The position numbers and the translations under genes were made by a program. Of a stretch of 64,000 bases of DNA, positions 44,540-56,881 are shown piece after piece; the stretch's first letter is position 1, and every line of letters starts with the position of its first letter. The notes beneath the pieces were generated by a model. It searched no databases. It saw only the letters and a program-made list of their open reading frames with translations, and had not been told where the DNA came from. This stretch comes from Acanthococcus lagerstroemiae. Its lineage: Eukaryota > Arthropoda > Insecta > Hemiptera > Eriococcidae. The stretch spans positions 24,231,399 to 24,295,398 of the forward strand of contig CM063108.1 of NCBI GenBank assembly GCA_031841125.1, given 5' to 3'.

Positions 44540-46243
44540 CAGAGTTGGGCAGTAGTCATCTAAAATGTATGATCACGACTAAAACGGAATGACTACATTA
44601 GTCGTCATGACTCTTCGTCGTCGTCGGGTCTCGTTCTCGAGAATCCGCGACCTTCGCTCTCTATGTATCCTCTGGTGGCTCACCAGGCTAATCTACAGTC
44701 CCATCTTCCGCCCACAATCGGGGCATCGCGACGGCTGTGTTGCTAATTGAAGACTCCGCCGTTTTGGTAAATTGCCGTTTTCCATACTGTTGGGTCCTCG
44801 CATAGTTCCTCCCAGTTTCGGTCCGCTTTGTCGTTCTTCAGGATTACATGAGTCATATCCTTATATCGCTTGATCTGACCACCTTGCATCCTCCGGCCTT
44901 GACCCAGCCCCCCGTACAGAGGCTGCTTTGGAAGTCTGGTATCGTCCATTCTCTGGACATTCCCTATCTAGCGAAGTTGGTTCCTGGTCAGCATGTGCTC
45001 AATCGGGTTGCAATTTGCCCGCTCCAGCACTTTTGTATTTGACACGTAGTCCTGCTACTTAATTCGTAGGATGTTTCAAAGTTGCCGTTGGTGAAATTTC
45101 TCGAGGGTCTTGACATGTTTTCGTTATAATATCCAACATTCGCTACCATATAGCAGGGTGGGTAGTACCACCACTTTATAGACTGCAGTTTTCATTTCTA
45201 TTTTGAGGTCGTTACTATCAAGTACACTCGCCGTTTCAGCGTGAACACTGCATTCTCAGAATTTTCAAACCGCTGGTTGATTTCTGAGTCCAGTTGCAGT
45301 TGTTAGCTACCAGGCTACCCAAGTAATTGAATTGTTCCACGGCTTCGATAGTATTTCCAGCTATGTTGATAGGGGCGCTCGAGCTTGCAGGTGCGTCGTA
45401 TCTCATTACCATCAGCTTTGTTTCTGTGTGATTGACTTCCATTCCCAGTTCTCTGTACGTTTCTACAAAAACATCGATCATTCTTTGGGTCTCTTCGGGT
45501 GAGTGTCCAAGAACCACGGCATCGTCTGCATACTGCAGTTCATGAATTTGGATCGGACATTCTTCTGACTTTTTAATCTGGCCAGGTAATGTAATCCACC
45601 ATCTGTGTAGTATCTTATTTTGGCACCCCTGTCAAGAAGTTTTAGGTCTACACTTATTAAGAAGGCTGTCATAAAGGCGTTGAAGAGGAGAGGTGCCATA
45701 ACGCATCCCTGATGTGTACGCTATTGGCTATTTCGAATTTTTCTGTTACGTTTTTAATAGCAATATCCTGGACTTGGTTCTTGGTGTGAAAGTCTTCGAT
45801 TATATTGACTATCGTGGCCGGGCATCCGAATTTCTTCAGTATAGTCCAGAGTGCCTTTCTGCTTACCATGTCGAAGGCCTTCTTAAGGTCGGTAAAAACT
45901 GCGTGTAGAGAAGAATGCTGCTCTCTTGTTTTTTCCTGTAACTGACGCAAGGTGAAGATCATGTCGATTGTACTTTTGTTAGGGCGAAAGCCCACCTGTG
46001 ACTCCAATTCAGCATGACTGAATTATTACTGTACCGCGTACCCTCTCATAACTATCATTTTACTTTCAGTTATTCCTTATTATTCACGCTTTGTAGACTA
46101 ATTAGTCATGACTAAAGACTAACTGTTTAGTCAGTAGTCCTGTGCACATTCGAAATAATACGTAGTCATTAATCATGACTAATACGTGCGTCGACTAAAT
46201 ATCAATCATGATTAATTAGTCGATTGAAAAGTACCGAACTCTG
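44540..46243. mobile_element. hAT-like MITE (TAGTCATGACTA-rich ends) carrying a LINE
   Basis: The left end reads CAGAGTTGGGCAGTAGTCAT. The right end, on the other strand, reads CAGAGTTCGGTACTTTTCAA. Both margins repeat ACTAATTAGTCATGACTA-type words, a texture known from hAT MITEs. The RTE-like LINE fragment at 44743-46007 lies inside. The flanking 8-mers do not match clearly, so the boundaries are provisional. Confidence 0.5.
44743..46007 (-). pseudogene. LINE reverse transcriptase and C-terminus (RTE-like), decayed
   Basis: From 46007 down, the minus strand encodes SQVGFRPNKSTIDMIFTLRQ, motif A VFTDLKKAFDMVSR and FGCPATIVNIIEDFH. After a frameshift it continues APLLFNAFM (from the LAPxLFNxF block), a damaged catalytic box reading YYTDGG where YADD is expected, MVLGHSPEETQRMIDVF, and NHTETKLMVM. 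Next come QFNYLGSLVA, VVLPTLLYG-like sequence, NPIEHMLTRNQLR-stop-IGNVQRM, and RLPKQPLYGGLGQGRR with KRYKDM. The order of motifs is complete for the reverse transcriptase and tail, but frameshifts, stops and the lost catalytic Asp pair make it inactive. Confidence 0.8.
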
Positions 46244-47001
46244 CCTGCACGGCAGCCGAGCCCATTTGCGTTGCATACTATCCAGTGAAGCAAAAAATAT
46301 GAAGTACTCTAGCAGCATCAGTTTTGCTGAATTGTCGCAATTCTATTATTTTTTGATTGATGAGAAAGTAATGAGCATTTCCGTGGAATATTGGTGTTTG
46401 ATGTTGGTCCGAAATTCTACGAGTAAGATTGCTACAAAATATTAGGTATGTGTTTTTTTTGCGAATTTGCTGTGTTTATGAGGATATACCTATTTCTGGA
46501 ACCAGGTATTTCCCAGACGAAAAAAGGTTCACACATGGATTGTAGAGACCAAATGAACCAGGAACAATCATAAACACAAAGGGAACAAAATTTTGTTGTG
46601 CTGTTAAATCAAAACTAGCTTCGAGAGTGGGAGTATGGTTGCGACTTGCGAGTCGTCTATACACGAATCTATATGTGCACATTCGCATCGAGATAATAAT
46701 TCTTATGCTTCTGTTTCTGTAATTTGCGATATACTATGGTCAGTGTCGGTATATTTTACTTAAATATTAATAAATCTTATTTTAAAATTCAAAATGTACC
46801 TAATCATAGTCGCGTAGTACATTATTTCTCTGGGAGTTTGGCATTCACACACATTGTGGAAATTATGGATTAAAATGTAACTACTCGATTGGAAATAAAG
46901 ACAATAAAAATATCGCGAATCATCTACTTCTGAACATATTAATTTTAATCTTACACTGAGAGCAATTATCAAGGGTTACTAAAACACATGTTAAATGTAG
47001 A

Positions 47002-47233
47002 GTCGAATTCGGGTTATTCTTAGCTTGTTGCAGCAATGTAGAGGGTGTTACTGTTTCTTCATGTAAAGTCGTCGCTATTATGACTTCTTCCATGAATCTG
47101 GTTACAAGAGGACATGTGAAATAGAAGGTCGAACCCTGATTATTCTCAGTTTGTTGCAGCGAAGTAGAGGGTATTCTATTTCCTCATCGATCAATGTAAA
47201 ATCGTCAGTATTGCTTTCTTCTACGAATCTAGC
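47002..47233. repeat. Imperfect tandem duplication, about 127-bp unit
   Basis: Blocks starting TCGAATTCGGGTTATTCT and TCGAACCCTGATTATTCT both continue through TTGTTGCAGCRA-GTAGAGGGT and end in ACGAATCT or ATGAATCT. On the minus strand the second block is open (VEESNTDDFTLIDEEIEYPL), so it may be the former C-terminal tail of the recombinase gene at 47450-48590. Confidence 0.6.
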
Positions 47234-47449
47234 TATCGATGATGCTTCAGAGTATAATTAGAATCATTAGAATGAGGCTGAAATTATTCGCCAAAAATAA
47301 CTCATCTTCTTCAGGAAAGTTGAACAAGTCGTTGTGTATCACTGAATTCGATCCATCAGAACTGGTAGATATGGTGTAGATTGCGGAACAAAACCACTTA
47401 ATGTAGACTGATTAGAAGAAGAGGTATAGGTAGTGAAGACGTTGAGAGC

Positions 47450-48590
47450 TCATTTTCGATACAATGAGATTTTCCGTTTCTGGTTTATACGCTAAAGAAT
47501 CATCTTATAGCCTTCAGCTACTACATTACTTTTCCATCGGCCATGTCGCTTGATTGTGAGCAAATCTGCACCGGCATGGGCGAGAAAAGTTGCCGAAGTT
47601 CGACGAAGACTGTGTCCTATTCAATACGATCAAGGGTATATGTATAAACATTGTTTATACCTACGTTCTTGAATCAAATTTATAGCAACATTGAGCGTAC
47701 CAGTGTAAGATTTTACGTCTGGTAGTTTCAGATACGATGCAATGATCTGCGGAACTTTCGTACAATAGATTGCCTTGTTAATTTGCCGCGTTGATAATTC
47801 AAAAAAATCTTCCCGATGTGGCCAGTTGTTCAGGTGTGAGATTCCAGTATTTCTTGACGATATTGTAATTGCTTCCACTAATAGTGAAATGACGTTCTAA
47901 CTTGGTTTTAGTACACGGAAGTCTCACCAACATTGTATTGTCTAAATCAGTGACATCTTCTACCATAACACTTTAAAGTTCGGCACTAGGACAGGTATAC
48001 CGTGAACACAAAAAACAGATATAATCTAAGTTAACAATAAAAAAGAAATAAGTTCATGTTAGTAGGATAGTAGAAACGATATAGTCTAAATTTGAGTTAG
48101 TATCTTATTTCGATGTGCAAGTAGGTATCATCGGGCGCTTCATTTAAAAACTTATCGAGTTGTTCGAGAGTAAAAGTTTTATGGCTTTTTTTGGTGCATA
48201 ACCATCGCTCTGCCTTTTTATATATGCAGTCAATTTAGCGTAAGTGTGAATGCTGACGTCGTGATTGATTTGTAGAGTCATCTTGAGCATCGAGTAGTAG
48301 GACCATGATGTAGGTAATGCGTACTTTTTAACTTCAACAAAGTTGGTGAAGTATGCTAACATCGTATTCTTCGATCTTCTCCTCTGCAAAAACTTCTGGT
48401 ACGTCAATTCACGTTTTTCCTTTAGAAAGTCTCGACTCTTGAGATAGTGTTGACCGAGTTTGTAAGACCTGTAAAGAGTGTTTGACATGTCTTGAAGAAT
48501 TGAAAAAAATCTGAACCATAGCAAGAGACATGTAGAAGTCTTGAGTAATAAGCAAGCATTGAAAAGGGTTGAAAATGTTGAATACAATTC
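47450..48590 (-). pseudogene. Crypton-like tyrosine recombinase with an intron
   Basis: On the minus strand the pieces occur in the order expected of the Crypton-type tyrosine recombinases found in animals. They are LQRRRSKNTMLAYF, SWSYYSMLKMTLQI and YIKRQSDGYAPKK (N-terminal SAM-like part), then LDKFLNEAPDDTYL, VMVEDVTDLDNTMLVRLPC, TKTKLERHFTISG, and PQIIASYLKLPDVKSYTG. After an 84-nt intron come HSLRRTSATFLAHAGADLL, IKRHGRWKSNVVAEGY. The last blocks hold Arg, His-x-x-Arg (HSLRR) and the C-terminal Tyr of the active site. Frameshifts near 48180 and 47990 and a stop near 47975 disable it. A second intron around 48030-48110 is suggested by a branch-point-like CTAAC, a pyrimidine tract and TTAG, but its donor appears to be AT instead of GT. 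It could be a transposon gene or a domesticated descendant. Confidence 0.78.
47617..47700 (-). other. Predicted 84-nt spliceosomal intron in the recombinase gene
   Basis: On the minus strand the donor is ACTG/GTACGC and the acceptor GAATAG/GACACAG. Removing it joins SYTG to HSLRRTSAT in frame, restoring the conserved YTGHSxRRTSAT motif. Without splicing the frame runs into a stop inside the intron. Confidence 0.75.
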
Positions 48591-48737
48591 TCGGATTACG
48601 AGGCTATGTTTGTGCTAGGCCATCGGGAATTTGCCTAGTTGCTCGGTGAGCCACTCCGCCCCTGGTTCGTCATATCGAATAAGTTCTTAACTCCCTCGGC
48701 TTGGTAACGAAGCTGATAGTTGTAATCTATTTCGCAG

Positions 48738-48884
48738 CAGTGGCGCAGCCGGGTGTTGTCCGAGGGGGTCTGAACCCTTTTCCAACTTTGTTGAGTTGTG
48801 GTATTTCTAATTTTAGTACCCCCTAACACTCCCTCTCATGGTCAAGACCAGACCCCCTTGAATTATAGGCTGGTTGTGCCACTA
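48738..48884. mobile_element. Small hAT-type MITE with TIR CAGTGGCGCAGCC
   Basis: The left end CAGTGGCGCAGCC pairs with TAGTGGCACAACC on the other strand. The flanking 8-mers TTTCGCAG and TTTCACAC agree at 6 of 8 positions. It is 147 bp and non-coding. Confidence 0.65.
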
Positions 48885-48899
48885 TTTCACACTTAAAAC

Positions 48900-51800
48900 C
48901 GGGTATCCGCTGCAGTTCTTCTAACAAAGTACCTCCATCGAATCAGTTGCAGCAATGTGAGTTGTACCGGCTCCCGCAGCGTTGCACGCCATCTCGATTC
49001 TGTGTGTAATTCTCACTTTTTGCAACACCGTATCATTTTCAAAAATATTTGGTATACGGCTGCACTAGGTTGATCTTCGCGCTCGCCGCTTGCCGTATAA
49101 CGCCGGGCCGTGTAAAGCTGCGAAAACCATAAGCGTAAAGAGTCCTCTTCGTAATTTATCGCGGCCATAAATTTATATTACAAACTAAAAACTGAAATGT
49201 TGTACATTATTTCGCGATGAAACCTTCCAGAATTGTATTATTTCCCGGATAAAAACGTACTTGTGCGCATTCTTCCAGAAATCCGTCTGCTGCGGCGGAG
49301 TTCTATGTGTGCCCTCTCCTGTCTGCGACGTGAATTCGCTTTTCTTATACACTCTGAGTGTGTAAATATATATGTGCAGTATTCAGTGTGCGATTTTACC
49401 GGGTTAGATTCACTCTTTTTTTTTCCTTCTTCTACAGAGTGTATACAAGTTTTGTACCCACGGCATGTACTGCAACGTGTACATTTGGTACTATTTTACA
49501 TATGTCATGGAGGTATAGCGACGTATATTTCATTACTTTACTTTAGACTATGTCAGAAAAGGGCAAGAGAATGAGAGGGAGTAGTAATAAGATGCGTTTA
49601 ATTCCACGGGATGTGCTCGCAGAAATTTGAAAATTGGGTAATAAATTGAACGATTTATAGCTGGTACGGTGGACCAGGTCAGGAAGTTGTTCGGCACTGA
49701 CACGTGTCGCTTAGGTTCAGATGTAAACGTTTGTATTAGGTAGGCGCAGTGGCGTCGGAATGGGAGGAAAACGGGCACTGGACCCCAAATCTATCTTTTT
49801 AATGATGTTGTACTATCTCGTGAATGTGCTATTTCTCTCATCCTGCAAGAGAACCCATTCCTGTTTTCAAGGACATTGAAAACTTATCTCAATGGTCCCT
49901 TTCCCTTTCGGAATAAGAAGACCTTCAATTCTGTTTCCTCAAGACAAAAATGAAAGAAAAACTAAACTTTTTTTTTTTTATAATAAAGAGTTCAAAATCT
50001 CCGTCCTTACTTTGTACAAAAACAAAAACATTACTTTTTATTTTTAAGGAGAGAAATTTGTTCATTCAGATGATGGATGATTTTATCAAAATTTTTTTCA
50101 ACTTCAAGTACGAAAATTCGAATTGTGGGGCCTGAATACCATTTGAAATGTCAAAGTTCGTGGGACGTTCCAGTCTTCCTTCGTAGGAGGGGAAACTTCT
50201 TCACCTCGAAATAAGACCACCATGGATAGCCCTTGAACTTTCCTATCCGGCCCATCTTGATGAAACTTAACTTCTCAATAAAAAGATGATGGGGGGGGGG
50301 GGTATTTTGGAGGCGCATTTCGGTCAATTATTGATAACTCAGTTTCTTAAATCCAGTCGATTGTGTCCATTCTCAGCTTGAAATGTGTACTTTTTTTTTT
50401 TTTGGTAGAATCAAATTTCCTTTTTTAGAAGGAAAAAGTCGACTCGTGAAGCTGGAAGGTAGTATGATTTTGCCCCCTCCCAGTTTTCTCGAAGGACATC
50501 GTAAGAATGAAAACTTCCGTACACGAAACGGTATATCGCCAGGCAAATAACCTGATCGCCCAATTCCCTTCAAACCAGAGAGAAAGAAATGCTTTGTCTC
50601 CTTCTGAAAAAACTTCAATTACAGTAAAAATTTATGCGGGTGATGGGACAAGGGATATATACTAGTAACGTGGCTGTAACGTGTACCACAACCCCCTCCA
50701 TATCCACCTTAATCAGGATTGGATTTAGGTCAGCCGTCAGAAGTTTGAACTGTACTCCCTTCTTCCACTCATGATTTCCTAAAAACTCAGATAGTGATAA
50801 CTGCTTCCCGTATCAGTGTGACAGGAAGTACACACTAGGCCATTTGGGGAGGGGCGGGGGGGTGAGTTTGGCTGAGAAAGCCTTAGGCTGATTTCAATAG
50901 ATACACTCATTTCTAAAAATGAATAAGTTACTGAATACTAACTATTGACTTTTGCTTCCCCCTCCCTTCCCTGGAAAAGAAGTTCTCGAAAATTGAGATA
51001 TGAAAACTTGTGCTGTGGGATGTCTAACGGTAACTCGCCCTTTGGATTTTCAGAATATTTATTGTAAAATACCTGGAATGGAATACAGAAACTAAAATGC
51101 AAATTTTTCTACATTTTATTGGAAACCGACGTTTGGATTTTATTTAAATATTTTCTGTCCTCCGGTCGTTTATTTTGTTCCTCTTTTGGGACTGAACGAG
51201 AACACGAAGAGAGGGCTTCAGGGACAAGTGTCCCTCCCGGATAGAAACATGCTGGACTGAATAGCTGTGGCGAACATCTCCTCTTAAATGTACATTTTTG
51301 TATAAATTGTCATGCCTAGCTACTTTCTGCGTAGCACGATGCGAGCGTCTAATAAACGTCATTTGTCTCCTGCATTTCTGTACTTTCGGTACGTGATATT
51401 TTCAAAAGTACGTTCTTCTTCTTATTCTTATGACTCATTCTCCTTCTTTCTTCTTTGATCGGCCTTGCAGGACTTCCATTTAGTGTAGTTCTGTGTAGTT
51501 ACAGTCAGTTACAAATTATCTAACTCTTATGGACTTCACTTCTGTTCGATGTTAGGAGCTTCACTTATTGCCTGTCTGTCAGGCTCGGAATCGAATGTTT
51601 TTCCTGCTAGTGAAGAGAAGACTTGGCTTGGGGCATGAAGGGTTCACAGTATGTAGACGATAATGATAACCTGACAGAATTGTCAGAGCTATCGAAAAAT
51701 TATTGATCCAGTGACTGTAGTGACAAAAAAATGAGAGAAAGTACTACGGTCCCCTACTCGACGCATCACGTCTCGCTTCCTTCTCATGTCGACCATTTCA

Positions 51801-54000
51801 CAAAGATTCCAGCATCATCTTGTTTTCTTGAAACACAGAATCGCGCTGAATGAGAGACCAATTCTGGTTAAACGTACAACAAATTAGTTGCTAAATTCCG
51901 TGCAGGAAATCGAAATGTGAAAATATGTTATCGATGACTCAGAATCAAGAACCATGAGCCAAAAGTATGATGCTTCTGCTTAACAATCTTTCTTACTGTC
52001 TATTTGCTCAATGGTACGATGTCTGCCGGTATTCAGCATTTTAAGGCCCCGAGACTCGTGCCATATGTGGCTCTCAAAATGATCTTCAGAAACTCGTGAA
52101 GAAGTGAAAAGGTTCTCGTATTTTTTCTCCTGTGATATTTGTGGCAGTTTCAGAGAATTGATCAAATAGTTCTTATTGAAAGAACTTTCTCGTACATTAG
52201 TAAGAGCTCGTACTGGTGGAGGTCCCAGAACCTGATGAGGCTCTGTGATGTTCTCTCAAAATAGGGTCATGTTGCAGACCGGCTTGTTTGTTATTCGACT
52301 GTTTGCCTCTCTTTTCGGCTGGATCCTTGGGGTACCAGATCTTCCTCTGACTTTCTTCGTATGTTACACATTTTTCTTGACTGACTGCGTGGTAGGCTAC
52401 CTGGCTGGTTGGCTACTTAGATCGTTGATTGGATAGATTGCTGAGTGACTGTTTAGCTGCCGACTAGCTGATTATCTGTCCGTCTCTGTGTCGATTAATC
52501 TAAGATCCGGAAGTTTTTCTTATCAAGGAAGGAGTTTAGATTTCAGTACACAGTAAATCGAAAGATGAGGAGGTTAAAAAAGACAAGGAAGACAGACATG
52601 ATCAAGATAAAAACGAAGACAGAAATGATCACAAAACATAACTTACTGAAAACGTAGTAATAATGGGAGTGGAAGTAATGGAAATGCTGAGGAAGACAAA
52701 GCTGCAGAGAGCTCAGCTCCTGGGTTCTGGAATTTAACTCTTGATTTCGTTTTCTTAGGCGTAAATGAATGTTTGTCTGTTTATCTATTCTTCTTTTTGT
52801 TTGTATCTTCTTATTTCTTCTAATAGCTAACTGGTTGTCTATTTATTTCGCAGCTGGCTTACTGGCTGTCTTTTGGTCTGCCTGACTGTATATTTATCGC
52901 GCCGGATATTGAGGCACCAGATCCATCCCTACAATTTATAGGATTTTCGATTGATAACCCGCTTAGTATTTGATCCCAGGGATGCCGCGTTCCTGATATG
53001 CAGACAGGGAGACCGTGTGAGTAACTTCCCAGCTTAAAATCGCCGAGAACTTTACTTATTGTTTAGATCATTTTCTCATGTAATCGCTATTTTGAAGAAC
53101 AACAACAAATGGCTGGTGAAGGGTGAAGTTTGATAAGCTTTATCCTTCTAATATTCCGAAATCGAATGTATTATACTTATTACGTGCACTTTGCAGTGAA
53201 ACCGGGGCACATAAATTATTCCTTAATAATTATGACTCGTTCGTGGATTACATACGTGTACTACTGCTTACACAATACACACGTATATAGTTAGAAATAA
53301 CTTTCATAAAGATACCTCGATGAAATACGAAATGTCGAGAGTATCAGAACTTCCTCGTAAGTTTTGTGCGCATAGTGGTGGTGAGAATTTCTTCGTAAGC
53401 CGTTAATTATTTTTATCGTCTTCCTTGTTGTACGCCTTTTGACGAGAAATCTCAGTACATAAAGTACGAGTTTTGTCCAAATTTATGTACTTACAGCTTT
53501 TCTCGAAGAATTGTATGTCGAATTCCAAAGTCGGGTTCGGTTTATGTCGCTAAATTACCTTCATTTTCAGTACGGGTAGTGTCGGTAAGATTGCGTTCCG
53601 TGATTGGTATATTTGAGTATTCAGATAGGGAATTCTGGTAAAATAGCTCTTCTCATCCATCTGATAAGTCCAAGACTTTATGTGTTGTTAAAACATACGT
53701 AAATGAAAAATCGTTTAAGTAGGTACACCGTTCAGAAAACATGAAAGGTCCTTTCTTATAAAGTTTGAAATTGACCGAAGAAACTATAATTGAGTTTTCA
53801 TGGAATATTATGGCTTGGATGCCTATTAGCGCTTGAGACGTTCGCATTTTCTATTCATGATTAACCTGGCCTTACTTGAACTCACATATGAAATTATTCA
53901 AACACTAATCTAACTTTCAGTTCTGCAGTACATTCATCTGTATCTGCCGTTGTAATTTCTAAGTTATACTCAACAACTTTTGTTTTTGGGACTTAATTTT
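48900..54000. other. No recognisable gene
   Basis: About 5 kb hold only short frames without motifs. Homopolymer runs (poly-T near 49970 and 50390, poly-G near 50290) and a loose repetition of CTGACTG/GGCTGGTTGGC words at about 52300-52480 and 52780-52890 are the main visible structure. An isolated hAT-like end CAGTGGCGTCGG occurs at 49747 without a partner. Confidence 0.4.
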
Positions 54001-54021
54001 GGGCGAATTTGTGTGTGTGTG

Positions 54022-54480
54022 AAGAGTCACTGTGTAGCCGAGTGGTAACGTGCCCGCTTCGCAACCCTTGCGTCTCGGGTTCGAGTCCCACTAACGCCGG
54101 GAAGCTACTGATATTTGAATACTCCTGCTAACATCCTAGCGAACATAGTGACTGCAGTATCAATCGTGGTGGAAACATAGTCCGACCTGTAACCCCGCCA
54201 GTTCGAACGAACAGTGTATTACAATCGGAGGGCGTGTTACCATCAGATCAGAAAGATTTGGTATTGTGCGTGTGCCAGTCGTGGAAACTTACTCAATGTA
54301 GAGATAACACATGGCTAGTAACCGAACTGCGTCTGCACACTCTTCGGCATAAAGAAGGAAAATTCTCAACAAACCGTGAGGAAAACAACGCCTTACTACC
54401 CCGACTAACCCTGCTCAGGAAAGTTATGCGTCCGAAACCGCGACCGCCAACGTCTGGCATCGGATACGGCACTTGAAGAA
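54022..54480 (+). mobile_element. tRNA-derived SINE, family B, longest copy
   Basis: The head carries an A-box-like TAGCCGAGTGG and a B-box GGGTTCGAGTCCC at tRNA spacing. The body of about 390 bp includes GAACATAGTGACTGCAGTA, CGGAGGGCGTGTTACC and ACACTCTTCGGCAT, and the 3' end is GAAGAAGAAAAGAG. Two other copies are on the minus strand at 9727-10153 and 42401-42678. At about 460 bp it is long for a SINE. I could not fix the target duplication. Confidence 0.8.
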
Positions 54481-54767
54481 GAAAAGAGTGGGAAGGAGGT
54501 TTCTTTCCTTCCGGATCGTGACCATAGACGAAATGTTTCAATTAGGTAATGCTTGTTAGTACGCGATAGTTATGTCAACTTGTATCAGAAATTTGTTTTG
54601 CTAAAAATGGTTACTATTCATGAAGAAGGCCAACAATATAATGCAACAAGTTCAGACGCCGTGGTGATAACTCCTATTTCGATGGGCCTTCTTTTTTCAA
54701 ATCGATAATAAATTATTCTTTCTGTCTTCATTCATCATTCAATTGGCTGTGCGAAAGAGCTGAGTCC

Positions 54768-55100
54768 GGGAGGATTTACATTCCCATTTGTAACTCTAAA
54801 GTTTCTGGTACTTCTACGATCCGGATCCATTTTAAGAGGGATCGAATTCATATACTCCATGAAAGAAACTACATAGCTCATCTTGAGGATCATTGACTTC
54901 TTGATGAAATGACCACGTTTTCTCGAGACAGTCTGGGAGGACTTAAGATTCCCATTTGTAACTCTAAAGTTTCTGGTACTTTTTACAATCCAGATCCATT
55001 TTAATACCGGTCAAATTCATTTACTCGATGAACGAAACTCCACAGCTCATCTTGAAGATCTTGTTTGAATCTACAATGAACCGACCATGTGTTCTAAAGA
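54768..55100. repeat. Tandem duplication, 167-bp unit, 2 copies
   Basis: Both units contain GGGAGGA-TTA, ATTCCCATTTGTAACTCTAA, AGTTTCTGGTAC, GATCCATTTTAA and CAGCTCATCTTGA in the same order, with moderate divergence. Confidence 0.75.
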
Positions 55101-55439
55101 AAGAAGGAATAATTTGGTTTCACACTGTTGAAAAACTGGAAAGATGTTCTCGTCGCAGTTTGATGCTTAGTTGTTGCTTTCAATCCTTCGGCGATTCGAG
55201 TGATGATTATAAGCATCACTATGCTTCTAGTAGCAGAGCATGGTTGTTAAGTGATAATCTGATAACGTTTACTTCAAGAGACACCGAATGATCCCTTTGG
55301 TGAGACGGTGGCGTGAAGTCAATAGCACCATTCAACACGACACTCTACTGCCACATAGATAGTACGTATAGAATCACCAAAACTTTATCTGTTTATCATT
55401 TGAATGTCAGAATGAACTTCATTTTTCTCTTGGATATAA

Positions 55440-56300
55440 AAAATTAAACACCCATTCCTGAGAACAGGGTCGGGTTTTCTTCGTTATCGAAGAAAATGCG
55501 CGACAACAAACAACGCAGTTAGCTTCCCATGTGTTCGTTTTCGTGGACACTCATCCATACGTGGCATCCCAAGTTTTTCTCTCATTCCCCTCGTTCTTTG
55601 GTCGGGCCCGGTCTCGCCAAACAGCGACACCCTTGCTATCGCGTTAACGCGATATAAAATCAATTTCCCGGCGTGAAATTTTGCACCCGCTTTGACCGAT
55701 CGAAGCGGAAAAACTTATTAAATAATTAGCTATTCCGTATAATCTAGAAAATCTACACAGAGGCGATGGCGCAGTAATGGACCGGAGGGCGAACGCAGCC
55801 GGACCGAGAACCGTGTTATGCAAATTGATAGAAACGAACACAAAGGCGACGTATGGGTATTTGTCGGATAATAATGACCCGGCGCTGTTCGTCCACCCCA
55901 GTAGGGTGACACGAGGTCGATGAAGAAAAAGGGGTTGCCGGGTGTTCTGGAAAACGATTTAGTATTATAAGGCGAAAAGAAAAAACGGTTCGCCCTGTAA
56001 CTGACGAGCCTCCGGTTAAAGAATGGGTAATGTCGAACCAAAAGTCATCGTAGATCCGAAAAAGATAAGAAAAAATAAAAAAGGTCTCATAAAAGATTCT
56101 AATGGCTCTGGCTGTGGTTGGCCTTGGCAATGTGAGTACAACATTTTCGTCTGTCATGGTGTCAATAATCATATTATGTTCTTGTCGTATAGTTTGCTTG
56201 CCTTTTTTTTAGTTTGAATGTACAAGGTAGCTCCTTCTTTCTTTCAGGTACTATGTAGGGGTTTTGTGTTTAAAAATCCACCCCCTCCCGGCCAGCTGTT
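55440..56300. other. No recognisable gene
   Basis: Overlapping frames of up to 118 codons occur on the minus strand (55816-56172) but carry no motif I recognise. The GC content is slightly raised compared with the surroundings. Confidence 0.35.
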
Positions 56301-56330
56301 TCATAACTTGTGCGCAATGTTAGTTCGGAA

Positions 56331-56830
56331 ATCACGAACATCCGCGAACGAACATGAACCAACGCACGCGACGGACAAGAATTAGTGTAGACAATGTACC
56401 AAGCACAAACGAACACGAATGAACGCGATCTGACAGATTGTTAGATCATTAAGCTGGGTACAGACATCACGAATGTCCGCAAACAAATGAGAACAAGCAT
56501 CAGCGGCTGGATGCAAGTGGTCTCTGACACCGACGGACGCGAACGAACAAAATTGGTAGTATTTTTCAACGTTTGAACTAATCCCCACTCGCCCACTCTG
56601 TCCTATTAGAAATCTGTCCAGACATGACGAATGCAATCAAGCACGATCAAGCATGAGCCCTTTGATGTATCAAGCTACCAACAAACTGTTGGATCACATT
56701 CGTTTGTGTTCGAGGACGCTCGTTCGTGTTCCTCTGTGTTCGTTTGTACTCGGTACATTGTCTACACCTAATTCTTGTCCGTCGCGTGGGTTGGTTCATG
56801 TTCGTTCGCAGATGTCTAGACCTAGCTTTA
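56331..56830. repeat. Hairpin MITE-like inverted repeat (CGAACGAACA-rich)
   Basis: The sequence from 56331 to about 56447 pairs with that from about 56695 to 56815 in reverse complement, sharing CGAACGAACATGAACCAAC, GCGACGGACAAGAATTAG and GTAGACAATGTACC. A further inverted partner of 56490-56620 lies at 57541-57665, beyond the inserted MITE. The whole looks like one or two inverted copies of a MITE family. Confidence 0.65.
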
Positions 56831-56873
56831 AAAGATTTGTACTTGATTGTGCTCGGTTGCATGTGTATGTCTG

Positions 56874-56881
56874 AACAGATT
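56874..56881. repeat. 8-bp target duplication of nested hAT MITE, left
   Basis: AACAGATT, one mismatch from 57540-57547. Confidence 0.7.

Noticed and set aside
49747..49790. CAGTGGCGTCGG as another hAT MITE end
   Set aside because: No matching right end or 8-bp duplication was seen nearby.
55816..56172. 118-codon minus-strand frame as a host gene
   Set aside because: Three overlapping frames are open here, none has recognisable motifs, and I saw no splice sites that would extend it.
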